From Symbiodinium natans (taxonomy: Eukaryota > Sar > Dinophyceae > Suessiales > Symbiodiniaceae), in contig CAJNDS010002156.1 in NCBI GenBank assembly GCA_905221605.1, positions 303,501 to 367,500 of the forward strand: a stretch of DNA of 64,000 bases, in the 5' to 3' direction. A model generated the notes under the pieces. It saw only the letters and a list, made by a program, of their open reading frames with translations, made no database searches and was not told the origin of the DNA. Within the stretch, counting starts at the first letter, position 1. Each line of letters opens with the position of its first letter. Below are positions 52,061 to 61,861 of this stretch, piece by piece. A program made the translations under genes and the position numbers.

Positions 52061-52218
52061 TCATGCAGGAAACACTGCTGCCCCTGATGAGCTTGCCCGA
52101 GTGCCGGTCTACTACGCACCTCACGTAGACAGACGTCCGCCCATCGAAAACGAACCCTCCCCTCCCTGTCGGCGCATGCGGCTTCCATGGGCAAGTGCCG
52201 GATTCAGTGTGTTGCGAT

Positions 52219-52262
52219 CACCCTAAACCCTAAACCCTATAAACCCTAAACCCTAAACCCTC
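52219..52262 (-). repeat. Short telomere-like array
   Basis: Six CCCTAAA units, one extended to CCCTATAAA. Confidence 0.93.
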
Positions 52263-52674
52263 ATTGCACTCCCTTGGCAACCGACCGAAGCGCAACCCTG
52301 AAGCCCAGACGCGGGCCTCATCGCTGTTGCGGGGGGAGGCCATTGCCGAAACTCTCCCGTGCAAGGAATCTAGAGTATGCGTAGCCCAGTAGAAGGCCTT
52401 TTGCCTACGGATCTCATCTTGAACAGGGATCCTAAGGCGTGTGTTGATTGTGGAAAGTCATGACTGTACTGGGCCGCCCACGGGCATTTACAACTTGGGT
52501 CCTACTCATGATGCTACTAAGCTGTAACATGCACCCCCCGGTTTGGCGCTTCCTTGCCTTCTCCTAGGGTTGGTGGGCTCTTAGGGCTTACAGGGTCCGG
52601 AATTTCAGGCTAAGGGTTTGGATGTCGGGCGGCTTCAGCACGTCGTGTTCTGGGATGTAGGTCCAGCTGTCTAC

Positions 52675-52992
52675 TCAGCACCTGCGCAACAGATCCAACC
52701 CTCCAACCCGGCGGTCGGTTCCCTTCTTGGGTCGTGGTGCAAATACATGCAGGGGCCCATAAATCCGACGCCCAGAACTTAAATCCAAACCCAAGTGTAA
52801 ACCAACGCGCCAAGCCTTTGCCGTACGGACCTTGTCGGTACTGGTTTCATCTACAATCGACACTGAATCTATTCTGGCCAGTTTCTGGAAGTTTGTAAAC
52901 AGATATTCGGTCGGTTCGACCCTAATCAAGTATTCAAGACCGCCCTTCAACAAACCTAGCACTTTGATGGGTTCTGCCAGCCCAGAAAGCAT
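52675..52992 (-). other. Possible exon, unrecognised
   Basis: From ATG at 52,992 a 105-codon frame of balanced, protein-like composition (LEYLIRVEPTEYLFTNFQKL, then RIDSVSIVDETSTDKVR). No family recognised. It may be an exon or a chance frame. Confidence 0.25.
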
Positions 52993-53057
52993 GATCGGCA
53001 GTCGCGTTTCTCACTCCCTGCTGTCATCTGGCTGTCCAGACTGCGAGGTTCTTGGGC

Positions 53058-53107
53058 CCTAAACCCTAAACCCTAAACCCTAAACCCTAAACCCTAAACC
53101 CTAAACC
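53058..53107 (-). repeat. Telomere-like array (CCCTAAA)n
   Basis: Seven perfect units. Confidence 0.96.
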
Positions 53108-53195
53108 GAGAGGATGCAGGACTGAAGGTTGATCGGGACAAAGGTTTTCGGGGTGTCTACAGGCTTTAGAATACGCGCTTGAAGGCGTTTCTTGT

Positions 53196-53310
53196 GGGTT
53201 ATCTAAGATTATTTAGGATTATTTAGGATTATTTACGGTTATTTCAGGTTATTTAAAGATATTTATGGTTGTTTAGAAGGTTATTTATGGTATTTTATGG
53301 TTATTTAAGT
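53196..53310. repeat. 'ggattattta' 11-bp tandem repeat
   Basis: About ten imperfect copies of GGTTATTTAGG-type units with gradual divergence to the right. Confidence 0.88.
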
Positions 53311-53397
53311 GGAAAGCCTCAGGATTTCCAGGGACCGGGATTGCGTGTTTTGGGGTTGAGGATGTGCAGGCAGGCCTAGGGTTTGGGCTTCGGTGGT

Positions 53398-53455
53398 GCT
53401 AAACCCTACACCCTAAAACCGCCTAAATCCTAAACCCTAAACCCTAAACCCTAAG
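53398..53455 (-). repeat. Telomere-like array, degenerate
   Basis: CCCTAAA with CTACACC, AACCGCC and AAATCC variants. Confidence 0.85.
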
Positions 53456-53564
53456 GCCTAGGGCCTTTGGTGCGTCATCCTAGACCCCTCGCAGAGAACT
53501 GGCACCGGGGCAACGGAGCAACGGCATCAGAAGTGGAACAGGCCTCCGGTGCTCCAAGGTGCAG

Positions 53565-53640
53565 AGGGTTTAGGGTTTAGGGTTTAGGATTTAGGGTTTA
53601 GGGTTTAGGATGGTTTAGGGTTTTGGGTTGAGGGTTTAGG
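53565..53640 (+). repeat. Telomere-like array, interrupted
   Basis: About nine units including TTTAGGA and TTTTGGG variants. Confidence 0.9.
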
Positions 53641-53832
53641 GGATTGAAGATTTCTGGTTCTGACACAATTTGCAATTTTGCGGTTTGACGCGGGTGCTAG
53701 CGAGTGCCCATTCCAAGGGATCCTTAAACAAGGTGGCGCGCCAAAAAACGACTCCTGTCATTTTGCCTGTTGGCGCTAGGGGGCTGCAAGTCGCATGTAG
53801 CGTGTGAACAAAAACTCGAGTCGTAGCGCAAT

Positions 53833-53890
53833 ATTTAGGGTTTAGGGTTTAGGGTTTAGGGTTTAGGGTTTAGGGTTTAGGGTTTAGGGC
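53833..53890 (+). repeat. Telomere-like array (TTTAGGG)n
   Basis: Eight perfect units. Confidence 0.96.
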
Positions 53891-53998
53891 CGTATTCCAA
53901 TAGGGATCCAAAAAGGGACCACAACTTTGACAACCACACATGCTTCGGTGTACCAGGATCCGAGTCCCTTTGCCGATTTCGACAGAATGGCTTTTTGG

Positions 53999-54053
53999 GG
54001 TTTAATTTAGGGTTTAGGGTTTCGGGTTTAGGGTTTAGGGTTTAGGGTTTAGG
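53999..54053 (+). repeat. Telomere-like array (TTTAGGG)n
   Basis: Seven units, one TTTCGGG, preceded by 'tttggggtttaattt'. Confidence 0.93.
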
Positions 54054-54235
54054 TCTTTCCCTAGGTTTTAACCACATCTTACGAGCCCCGGGAAACGGAA
54101 ACGTTACTTGAGGGTTGGGGGTGTTCATGGTTGTGGCGTTTGCGCAAGCCGCACTGCAGGCTAAAACGAAATCTTGAAACACAAACCGCTCTAAATCCTG
54201 AAGCCCAGATATCCCTAAACGATTCCGTAAACCGC

Positions 54236-54500
54236 ATGGACGCTTGTGCAGTACGTGGTACAAAGAGGCGAAAACACTGCAAATACCAGTGTTGTGGGCA
54301 TTGTCGCCAAAGGCATGGACGCTTGTGACAGTTTTGTTTGTTCCACATCCTTGTGCAGCATGTTGTACAAATCGCTGTAAACGTGTGGGCATGGTTGCGA
54401 CAGGCATGGACCCTTGTGACAATGTGTCTTGTTCCACATCCTTGCGCAGTATGTGGTACAAGGAGGCTGAAACGCCGCAAGTACCAGCGTTTTGCGCGTT
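54236..54500. repeat. Three-copy minisatellite, unit about 75-95 bp
   Basis: Three imperfect copies, each starting GCATGGAC(G/C)CTTGTG and containing 'ttccacatccttg(t/c)gcag' and 'tgtacaa' words. Open frames on both strands across it share the repeat and are not called genes. Confidence 0.85.
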
Positions 54501-54818
54501 ATATCAGGAGGCGTTTCGCGGCGTGCCCGCCAAAAGCAAGCCGGCACCTCAGCGAAAGACTCACCCAACGAAATCTCCACTGCCAGTGCAACAAAATGGA
54601 AATGCTGTATGAATCCTTAGGCCGTTTCCTGCCAGGGGCAAATGCCGCATGCAAACGACGCATGCAGCAACGGGACTTCGTCGGAGGTAGACTCTATGTC
54701 ATATTATCATAGCAACAAGGGGGCATACCGATTCGCCGGAGCCTACTGATACGACTTCAAAGCCAACAATACGCAGACAAGCTCGAAGCCATCTGCTGGC
54801 TGGAAGCACCTCGCCCCG
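54501..54818. other. Stretch without recognisable gene
   Basis: Nothing recognised. Confidence 0.55.
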
Positions 54819-54901
54819 AAACCCTAAACCCTAAGCCCTACCCTAAACCCTAAACCCTAAACCCTAAACCCTAAACCCTAAACCCTAAACCCTAAACCCA
54901 T
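54819..54901 (-). repeat. Telomere-like array (CCCTAAA)n
   Basis: Eleven units with one CCCTAAG and one CCCTA. Confidence 0.95.
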
Positions 54902-55260
54902 AACATCAACCCAACACTGCCGGCCTCCTAACCTGGCTGTCCGCGCAGCGTTGTGGCCGTGATCGCGTCGTCAGCGGAAAGGGTCCTGTTGCATCTCATG
55001 GAAGAGGCCAAGCAGCACCTATTTCAAGCGTCCCACCGCTGAACTCCGAAACCTCAATCCTCAAGATTCTCATCCGAAAGCCGAAGCCACAGGTCACTCG
55101 AGAATCTCAAGCTCGACGTCCAGGGCTTCCCGAAAAGTTCCGCAGAGTCTCCCTTGATTATCCCCGGCTATATACTACTAGTAGGGGTAAGATTCTGGGG
55201 ATTCTGTCCATCTCAATTGCGGCAGACCCCTCATTGAAACCCATGTGTGGGACCCTCAAG

Positions 55261-56030
55261 TTAGAGGATTTGCATGCCCAGAGATATTCCTGCGGGCTCT
55301 TTTTTGCCTGCGCGGGCTTGATTGAACCAAGCTGCCGCAAGGTCTCGAGCCGCCGGCTGCGTGTGCCCTCGTATCCGAAGCCACAAGGAGTCTACGCGCT
55401 CAGAGTCCCAACCGCGCTTGGCCAGGCCTGCCCAGACATGCGCAATTTCGTCCACACGCGGGAGAAGCAGCCAGCTGCAGAGCTCATGGTACACACGCCA
55501 CACGAACAGCGACGGCATCTGTGATGCCGACTCCTTGCATTGGGTCTGCCCTGTCCAAGCCTCGGATCTCTGCAGGGGCTGCTCGTCCAGGGACACCTGG
55601 AGATCATCTCGAAGGGATGTCTCCGCACATGGGCTCGAGGCGCACCACTCCACACAGTCCACGGGCGTTGTCCATGCGCATGCCTTCTCACACTGCTCCA
55701 GGAGGTTCCTCGCGTAGTCCAGGGTTAGCTCAGCGCCTTCTCGGCCCAGTTCTGCAACGGCGGCTGCAAGGTGCGAGGGGCAGGCACTCCATCCTAAAGA
55801 CTCATTTATCGTAGCTTGTAGCTCCCTCATCTCAGTGTTGCTCCTACGCAAGCGGCCATCTGAGAGGATGGCCCAGACGATGGTTCCGAGAGAGCCAAGC
55901 CTGCTTACCTCCTCAGCTGCTCGCAGCAGCCGCACGTGGCTACGAAGCCGCTGCACCACGGCTTCGTAGAGGCGCTGCATGTAGACTTCACACTCCCCTC
56001 GCCGCTGCGACAGGGGCTCCCAAACAGGAT
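55261..56030 (-). CDS. Exon of unrecognised protein
   Basis: About 250 codons of high-complexity, protein-like sequence after a good acceptor (CCATCCACAG|AT at 56,033-56,031): DPVWEPLSQRRGECEVYMQR, then helix-rich segments (LYEAVVQRLRSHVRLLRAAEE) and Trp/Cys-rich parts (EQCEKACAWTTPVDCVEWC). It ends with a stop at 55,261 or at an earlier donor. The absence of tandem repeats and the balanced codon use support a real exon. No family recognised and no partner exons identified. Confidence 0.5.
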
Positions 56031-56565
56031 CTGTGGATGGGAAGACTGCCTGCACTCACTCTTCGTCCATGTCATACATCTGCCACTTGCTGTACTGAAT
56101 CAAAAACCTTTAAAGCTACCAATCAATCACAATCAACTCAGAGCAGCCGCGAACTCAAACCCTGCAAAAAGGCCGCCTTCATGCCCGCAGCGGCCTGGAA
56201 GAGGCGGCGCCATGCCTGGGAGGATGCCAGCACCGGCCTTCGTTCCTGCCATGGCCGAGACGACGCCCGGAGGCCCAAGTGGGATTTGCAGACTTTTTGG
56301 GGAGTCCGTCGGGTTTGCAGGGTTTGAGGCTTTGGCTTCAGTGTTGAGAGCGTTGCAGGTTGAGGATGCTGGGGCAATTTGGGCTGCTGCTGTTCAGTCT
56401 TCGAGAAGTGTTCACTTTTGGGTCTTCAGAGGGTGGGCCACCTTGGCCCGGCGAGCTCTGACACCAGAGTGGACTATCTTCTGAAGCAAACCGGTCATCA
56501 AAGACCCAGCTGTGGGATCCTTTCGCTGCCTATAGGTCAGCCTTCGGATGTAAGACCAAACTCGG
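56031..56565. other. Stretch upstream of the 55.3-56.0 kb exon
   Basis: Presumed intron or 5' region. No convincing partner exon. Confidence 0.45.
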
Positions 56566-56650
56566 AAACCCTAAACCCTACACCCTAAACCTAAACCCTA
56601 AACCCTAAACCCTAAACCCTGAACCCTGAACCCTAAACCCTAAACCCTAA
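56566..56650 (-). repeat. Telomere-like array, CCCTGAA variants
   Basis: Twelve units with CTACACC and two CCCTGAA. Confidence 0.93.
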
Positions 56651-56783
56651 CTTCCTTGCGATTGTAGGTTTGGGGTCCTCGGCAGGGCTGCTGGCACGCG
56701 CCCAGGAAAGCCAAAGGCGGTTCCAGTCGTCCTTCATGCCTTGCCTGCGGACATCTGCAGAGTTGGGGGGGACTCGGCTCCTT

Positions 56784-56906
56784 AGGGTTTAGGGTTTAGG
56801 GTTTAGGGTTTAGGGTTTAGGGTTTAGGGTTTAGGGTTTAGGGTTTAGGGTTGAGGGTTTAGGGTTTAGGGTTTAGGGTTTAGGGTTTAGGGTTTAGGGT
56901 TTAGGG
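56784..56906 (+). repeat. Telomere-like array (TTTAGGG)n
   Basis: Seventeen units, one TTGAGGG, otherwise perfect. Confidence 0.97.
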
Positions 56907-57229
56907 GCACCTCTCTACGTTCCGAAGGCGTAGGTACAGCGTAGCGGTGGGTATGTTCACAGGGGCTTTTCAGGCGTCTGTCTGGCAGCTCCCTAAAACC
57001 CGTCTCAAACCGAAGCTCCCGGCTCAATTTGGGGGAAGGGAGCGGGAAGCAGAGGAGGTTCCCATGCAAAACCTTAGCCCAGGGACAGTGCGACGCTTGG
57101 CTTCGGCAGACGGTTCCGGAGGTCACGGAACCAAGCGAGGAGAAGGCTGTCGGAAGACAGCTGGAGGAACCGCTTCAACTCCTGAGCTCGGCTACGCGGG
57201 TACTACCAGGGCCTACTCGGGGTGTGGTG

Positions 57230-57429
57230 CCCCTAAACCCTAAACCCTAAACCCTAAACCCTAAACCCTAAACCCTAAACCCTAAACCCTAAACCCTAAA
57301 CCCTAAACCCTAAAAACCCTAAACCCTAAAAACCCTAAACCCTAAAAACCCTAAACCCTAAAAACCCTAAACCCTAAACCCTAAACCCTAAACCCTAAAC
57401 CCTAAACCCTAAACCCTAAACCCTAACCC
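57230..57429 (-). repeat. Long telomere-like array with higher-order CCCTAAAAA/CCCTAAA alternation
   Basis: About 28 units. Between 57,308 and 57,365 units alternate CCCTAAAAA and CCCTAAA four times, a 16-bp higher-order repeat inside a canonical array. Its left-facing end supplies the last codons and the stop of the amidoligase-type frame. Confidence 0.97.
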
Positions 57430-59028
57430 TAGAAGCCCAGAAGGAAGCCAATAAACAACTTCCGAAGGCACCTCCTCGGAGCCCTCCTTCGGCAGCTCGA
57501 CCGTCTCGACCCCGGTGCCGCTGACGCAGGCGCAGGCGTGGGTCACCAAAAGGCCCAGGAACTTGACCCAACCCCAAATCAGAAGTGGCTGATTGAAGTC
57601 ACCGCCTGGAAACTGCCGAAATTCGATGGTGGCCCGATCGCTCGGCTGAGCGATGCGCATGATGTTCAGCTTGCAGTAGCGCGTGCCGTGGCGCTCCATG
57701 ATCAGCAAATCCCTGAGCAGCCAGTGCTCCAAGCTGGCGGCAGGTATATCGTCTGGCTTGCGGAAGCACGCACAGACCTCCGTGTCGTCGCTCAAGCTCT
57801 CCAGGGCCGACCAGGGCGTGGGGGGCTCGGCTTCGGCTTCGGTTGGTGCATCGCCCTCCTTGCCCCAAAGCAGCTGGAGGTCCTTGCGGGTGGGAGGCCT
57901 CCACAGCAGCTCTCCGGCCAACGACAGCTCCACGAGAGCCACGCCCGCAGGCAGCAGCAGACTTTCCTTCCCTCGCTCAGCCTTGGCATGCACGGGCCGC
58001 TTCAACCGCCAGAGCCCACCTTCCCCCAGCAGACTGAGAAGCAGCTCATCCTTCGTGAGGCACACACGGGAGCCCTCGAGGCAGGCGGCCCGGGCCTCAG
58101 GACTCAGGGACCGCGCAAAGGCCACGGCCTCATCGATCTTCGCAAAGAGCACTTCATCCGATGCTTCCGATGCTGGAAGGCCCTGCGCGCGCCCCAGGAC
58201 CTCCCTCAGGTCCCTGCAGAAGCGGTTGCGCTGCCGCGTCACAGGAAGCAACAGCTCGTTGATGACGGGCTCAAAGCGCAGGTAGACCTTCATGATGGCG
58301 GCCACCTCCTCGACAGAGAAAAAGCTGGGATAGCGGCCCAAGTGGACGTGAATCCCAGTCGACTCATTGGTCTCTGCGCGCAGGGGCGGGCGACGCAAGG
58401 CGTGCGCCACATCGCAGAACAAGGTCACGTCGAAGTCCTGGAAGCCCATCCTCTTCGACACCAGCTCCACAGGGAAGGGGTTCTTGCCTTGGATGGCCCT
58501 ACCAGACCCTCTGAAAAATAGTCTTAGATATGATCCTCTTAAACCCAATGAGGGAAAATATTAAATATCCCAAGGGCCTACCTAGTTGCCTTGAGGCTGT
58601 ATGGAGCCATCGGCCGTGGTCGTCCACAGCCGGCCCCAGTCAGAGGCCTCGGCGGACACGAGGTGAGAGCTCGAGCGACACCTCTGGGCGCCGCGATCGG
58701 CGACAAGCTCTGAGAGCACCTGGGCCACAAGCCTGAAGAGCCTTAGGCTTTCATGGGCTTTCAGTCTGAGGACCTCTCAGCTCAACCATAAACTAAAACT
58801 TAAGCCCAGGGCAATATAGGGGCCTGAATAGTTAGAATAGGTTTTGGGGGGTTGTTGTAGTATCATCCTAAAGGGACCCGAAAGGAATTTATTATCAGTA
58901 ATCCTTCCGACCCTTAAAAGTAGCTGGCCCAGGAGCTCCTGGGAGTCGCGCAGGGGCACCAGGCGGTCCGGCAGCAAGCCTGCCAGGTCTGGCAGGAAGC
59001 ATTCCAGCTCCAGGCCAACGGAGAGCCT
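57409..59028 (-). CDS. Amidoligase-type (Amidoligase_2-like) protein, at least three exons
   Basis: Proposed exons about 59,028-58,921, 58,765-58,590 and 58,487-57,409. Exon A: LSVGLELECFLPDLAG (conserved G-x-E-x-E N-terminal strand). Exon B: WGRLWTTTADGSIQPQ ('W...DgSi'). Exon C: NPFPVELVS, then STGIHVHLGRYPSFFSVEE with the H-x-H signature, VTRQRNRFC, and ATIEFRQFPGGDFNQP near the end. These, in order, fit the putative amidoligase family (glutamine-synthetase-like fold, ATP-dependent amide bond formation, partners unknown). Intron B-C is 102 bp with a GC donor. The A-B boundary is less certain (about 58,920-58,766). No start Met is seen in exon A, so an upstream exon is likely. Exon C runs into the 57,230 array, whose TTTAG gives the stop, so the true 3' end may instead be spliced. 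Confidence 0.7.
58488..58589 (-). other. 102-bp GC-AG intron with junctional direct repeat
   Basis: CAAG|GCAACTAGG at the donor and CCAAG|GCAAGAACC at the acceptor: AAGGCAA occurs at both junctions. Removal joins DGSIQPQ to GKNPFPVELVS in frame. On the plus strand its middle (aaatagt...gatcctcttaaacccaat) loosely resembles the family A core. Confidence 0.72.
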
Positions 59029-59036
59029 CTGGTTTC

Positions 59037-59103
59037 ACCCTAAACCCTAAACCCTAAACCCTAAACCCTAAACCCTAAACCCTAAACCCTAAACCCTAAA
59101 CCG
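59037..59103 (-). repeat. Telomere-like array adjoining amidoligase exon A
   Basis: Nine perfect CCCTAAA units ending only about 8 bp from the proposed acceptor of exon A. Confidence 0.95.
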
Positions 59104-59217
59104 TGTCCTGACCTAAATCTAGCAGATGTTTGACTATTCTGGGTGCAGCTCAGAGTGCTGCTGAGGACCCGGTAGTACTATGGGATTCCATGGACTGGAA
59201 GCCATCAGGCAAAGGTC

Positions 59218-59293
59218 CCTAAAGAACCCTAAACCCTAAACCCTAAACCCTAAACCCGAAACCCTAAACCCTAAACCCTAAACCCTAAACCCC
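59218..59293 (-). repeat. Telomere-like array (CCCTAAA)n
   Basis: Ten units, one CCCGAAA. Confidence 0.95.
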
Positions 59294-59433
59294 CAACTTT
59301 CGCTCTGACCCAGGCCTCTTCTGCCCTTGCTCGTGCCAACGGAGCACCGCTTCCAGAGACTCGCTGCGGAAGAGCTTGGCGAGTGTCGTCTCTTCCATGG
59401 TCAGCCGCGAAGGCTCAAAACAAGCGGCTTACT

Positions 59434-59514
59434 AGGGTTTAGGGTTTAGGGTTTAGGGTTTAGGGTTTAGGGTTTAGGGTTTCGGGTTTCGGGTTTAGGG
59501 TTTAGGGTTTAGGG
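59434..59514 (+). repeat. Telomere-like array (TTTAGGG)n
   Basis: Eleven units, two TTTCGGG, abutting the inverted-repeat element at 59,516. Confidence 0.95.
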
Positions 59515-59515
59515 T

Positions 59516-59617
59516 ACTATTTGCTTAAGAACCCCAAAAGAATAAACATGATGATCCCTGTATTACCTTTAATAAGGAAGAATAATTTCCTTTGTTCGGG
59601 GCTCTTAAGCAAATAGT
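59516..59617. repeat. Inverted-repeat element, family E
   Basis: 102 bp, arms ACTATTTGCTTAAGAACCCC and ...GGGGCTCTTAAGCAAATAGT, perfect except one base. Inner 'ataaacatgatgatccctgt' segment. Sits directly at the end of a TTTAGGG array. Confidence 0.88.
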
Positions 59618-59619
59618 GG

Positions 59620-60454
59620 CTTAGCTGATGGTCACTGATATGTAAGACACTTAATACGAGGTAAATGTAGCTGTGTCACATGCTGTCGGCATCGTTGTGA
59701 TGGGCCTTCTCTGGCCCTTATTGACACTCTGCTGCTCACACTGAGAGCCCAGTAATGAGGGAGTTCGGCATCTTGCGGCAGGGGCCCCTTGGGGCTCTTC
59801 TTTTTTTGTAGACGTGACCCGGACTTCGACGGAGGTGTCAGGGCCAGGCTCCAAAGAAATCGGGATCGAACCAACCACAGCACGACAGTCTTACGAGGCC
59901 TTGGCTACGACCCTGCACACGACGGAAAAACTCGTCTGCAAACCACATGGGGCAGTCCTGCTGGAAGCCGGTCTGACTTTGGAGCGCGGCTAGCTCACGC
60001 AGGGCCCGGAGTCCGCGGAATGCAGACCTTGCAAGCGCTTTCTACTGCGGATTCTCGACGCCTCGATGCTCTCAACTCTTTGGGGCAAAGCTGGCCTACA
60101 CCCTCTCAGTGACGCAATTGTCCAGGGGCACTGGCCCACTGAATGATACCCCAATGCCTCGCCTAAGCCGCCAGAACAAAGACTGGAGAAGCCCTCAACC
60201 GGTCCCCCGAAAGATGATCTCAGGCCCTCTCTCTCACATACACAACACCTACCGACCCTAGCCTGAAGCCCCCCAGAAAGATGAGGTTCGCACTCGAAAT
60301 GTCAGGTTGATCCTGGTGCCCGGCATGCTACCGTGCGGCCTGAGTCTCCAAAGCGGTGGCTTCGCGCTCGGAAGGCTTGGAAGCGTCTTCATGAGACTCA
60401 GGCCGCTGGGTTTAACGCAAAGTCTGGCTACTCTTGAGATGACTAGAGACGAAC
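59620..60454. other. Stretch without recognisable gene
   Basis: A 107-codon plus frame at 59,789 lacks a recognised domain. Nothing else stands out. Confidence 0.5.
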
Positions 60455-60553
60455 CTATACTCCCCTTAGAACGTGAAAAAAAAATGTGTTTAATATCCTC
60501 TTGGGTTTTTATATAAACAAAAATAGAAAAAATCGTTCCCAAGGGGGCTATAG
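60455..60553. repeat. Inverted-repeat element, family C (copy 2)
   Basis: Ends CTATACTCCCCTTAGAAC and ...CCCAAGGGGGCTATAG. Shares 'taatatcctcttgggttt' and 'tataaacaaaaata' with the copy at 10,650. A-rich expansion near the left arm. Confidence 0.88.
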
Positions 60554-60654
60554 TAGATGAACCCGGGACAGATTTTTGAAAGCTGTGCATGTCGGGGTTC
60601 TGGATTGCTCTGGGCAGCACTGCCTGTTGGCAGAGCTTCGTCCGAGCTTCATGT

Positions 60655-60772
60655 TAAGGTTTAGGGTTTAGGGTTTAGGGTTTAGGGTTTAGGGTTTAGG
60701 GTTTAGGGTTTAGGGTTTAGGGTTTAGGGTTGAGGGTTGAGGGTTTAGGGTTGAGGGTTTAGGGTTTAGGGT
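60655..60772 (+). repeat. Telomere-like array with TTGAGGG variants
   Basis: Sixteen units, the right third alternating TTGAGGG and TTTAGGG. Confidence 0.95.
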
Positions 60773-60873
60773 TCATGCTGTGAAGGAGGAAGCGAGGCCC
60801 GGGCACACCATGAAGATATCGTTGCTGCATGGCACCACCTTGCTCTTGCATCTCTGTCAGGCTCATTCCGCAA

Positions 60874-60973
60874 AGAGCCCAATACCCCTTAATTAAGGAA
60901 TATTCCTTAATTCATAATAAGGATCCCTTTATAATCTAAGCTATATTCCTTAATTAAGGGGTATTGGGCTCTC
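60874..60973. repeat. Inverted-repeat element, family B (copy 5)
   Basis: The best-preserved copy: arms AGAGCCCAATACCCCTTAAT and ...TTAAGGGGTATTGGGCTCT are perfect complements. Centre 'ataaggatccctttataatc'. 100 bp. Confidence 0.92.
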
Positions 60974-61268
60974 TGGGTCATTCACTGCAAGGGCATCGCT
61001 AGCCCAAACTCTGTGCCAGCTGCTTCTAACAAAGCGACATCGCTTCACATCGTTTTCCTTCCACCGCTTCCTCAAGCTATGATTGCGTTGAGTGCTACAA
61101 GCTTGGAAGATGTCGTACAGCTGAGCTGCGGAAGTTTAAAGTTGTGTCCGCCCTGCTGTTCACGTTTGCACTTCGCAGGCCCTTGCCTCACCACACTCTG
61201 CCATCTCCTGAGGCCCGAGCCCATGACGAACCAGGAGCCATCAGCCAGGGAGACCACCTCACCGGAAC

Positions 61269-61640
61269 GGGGTTTAGGGTTTAGGGTTTAAGGTTTAGGG
61301 GTTAGGGTTTAGGGTTAGGGTCTAGGGTCTAGGGTCTAGGGTCTAGGGTCTAGGGTCTAGGGTCTAGGGTCTAGGGTCTAGGGTCTAGGGTCTACGTAGG
61401 GTCTAGGGTCTAGGGTCTAGGGTCTAGGGTCCAGGGTCTAGGGTCTAGGGTCTAGGGTCTAGGGTCTAGGGTTTAGGGTTTAGGGTCTAGGGTTTAGGGT
61501 TTAGGGTTTAGGGTGTAGGGCTTAGGGTTTAGGGTTTAGGGCTTAGGGTTTAGGGTTTAGGGTTTAGGGTTTAGGGTTCAGGGTTCAGGGTTTAGGGTTT
61601 AGGGTTTAGGGTTTAGGGTTTAGGGTTCAGGGTTTAGGGT
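61269..61640 (+). repeat. Long telomere-like block with homogenised TCTAGGG core
   Basis: About 52 units. Canonical TTTAGGG at both ends encloses about 20 consecutive TCTAGGG units (61,318-61,470), broken once by 'tctacgtaggg'. Local amplification of one mutated unit. Confidence 0.97.
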
Positions 61641-61759
61641 CACCCGGATCGACCCAGGCAGCTCAGGCATGCGCCCACTTCAGCTTCTCGTCGCCCTTGT
61701 CCTGGCCGGAGGCCACCAAGGACCCAAGTGTCGAAGGTATAGGGAGGGGGTCACGACAT

Positions 61760-61861
61760 GGGGGTTTACAAAAATAGGGGACCCCAATATAAATCCCCAC
61801 ATAGGGGGTTTCCCTTATAGTAGGGACCCCAAGAAGGTACCCCCTAATTTCGGAAACCTCC
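61760..61861. repeat. Inverted-repeat element, family A (copy 10)
   Basis: Arms GGGGGTTTACAAAAATAGGG and ...TAATTTCGGAAACCTCC, with 'aagaaggtacccc' and 'tagtagggacccc' as in other copies. Confidence 0.88.

Noticed and set aside
57538-58521. 327-codon plus-strand open frame
   Set aside because: Antisense to amidoligase exon C, where conserved motifs are on the minus strand; GC-rich codon use opens the complementary frame.
60298-60330. 'ggttgatcctggtgcc', resembling the start of small-subunit rRNA
   Set aside because: Similarity stops after about 12 bases and no rRNA sequence follows.
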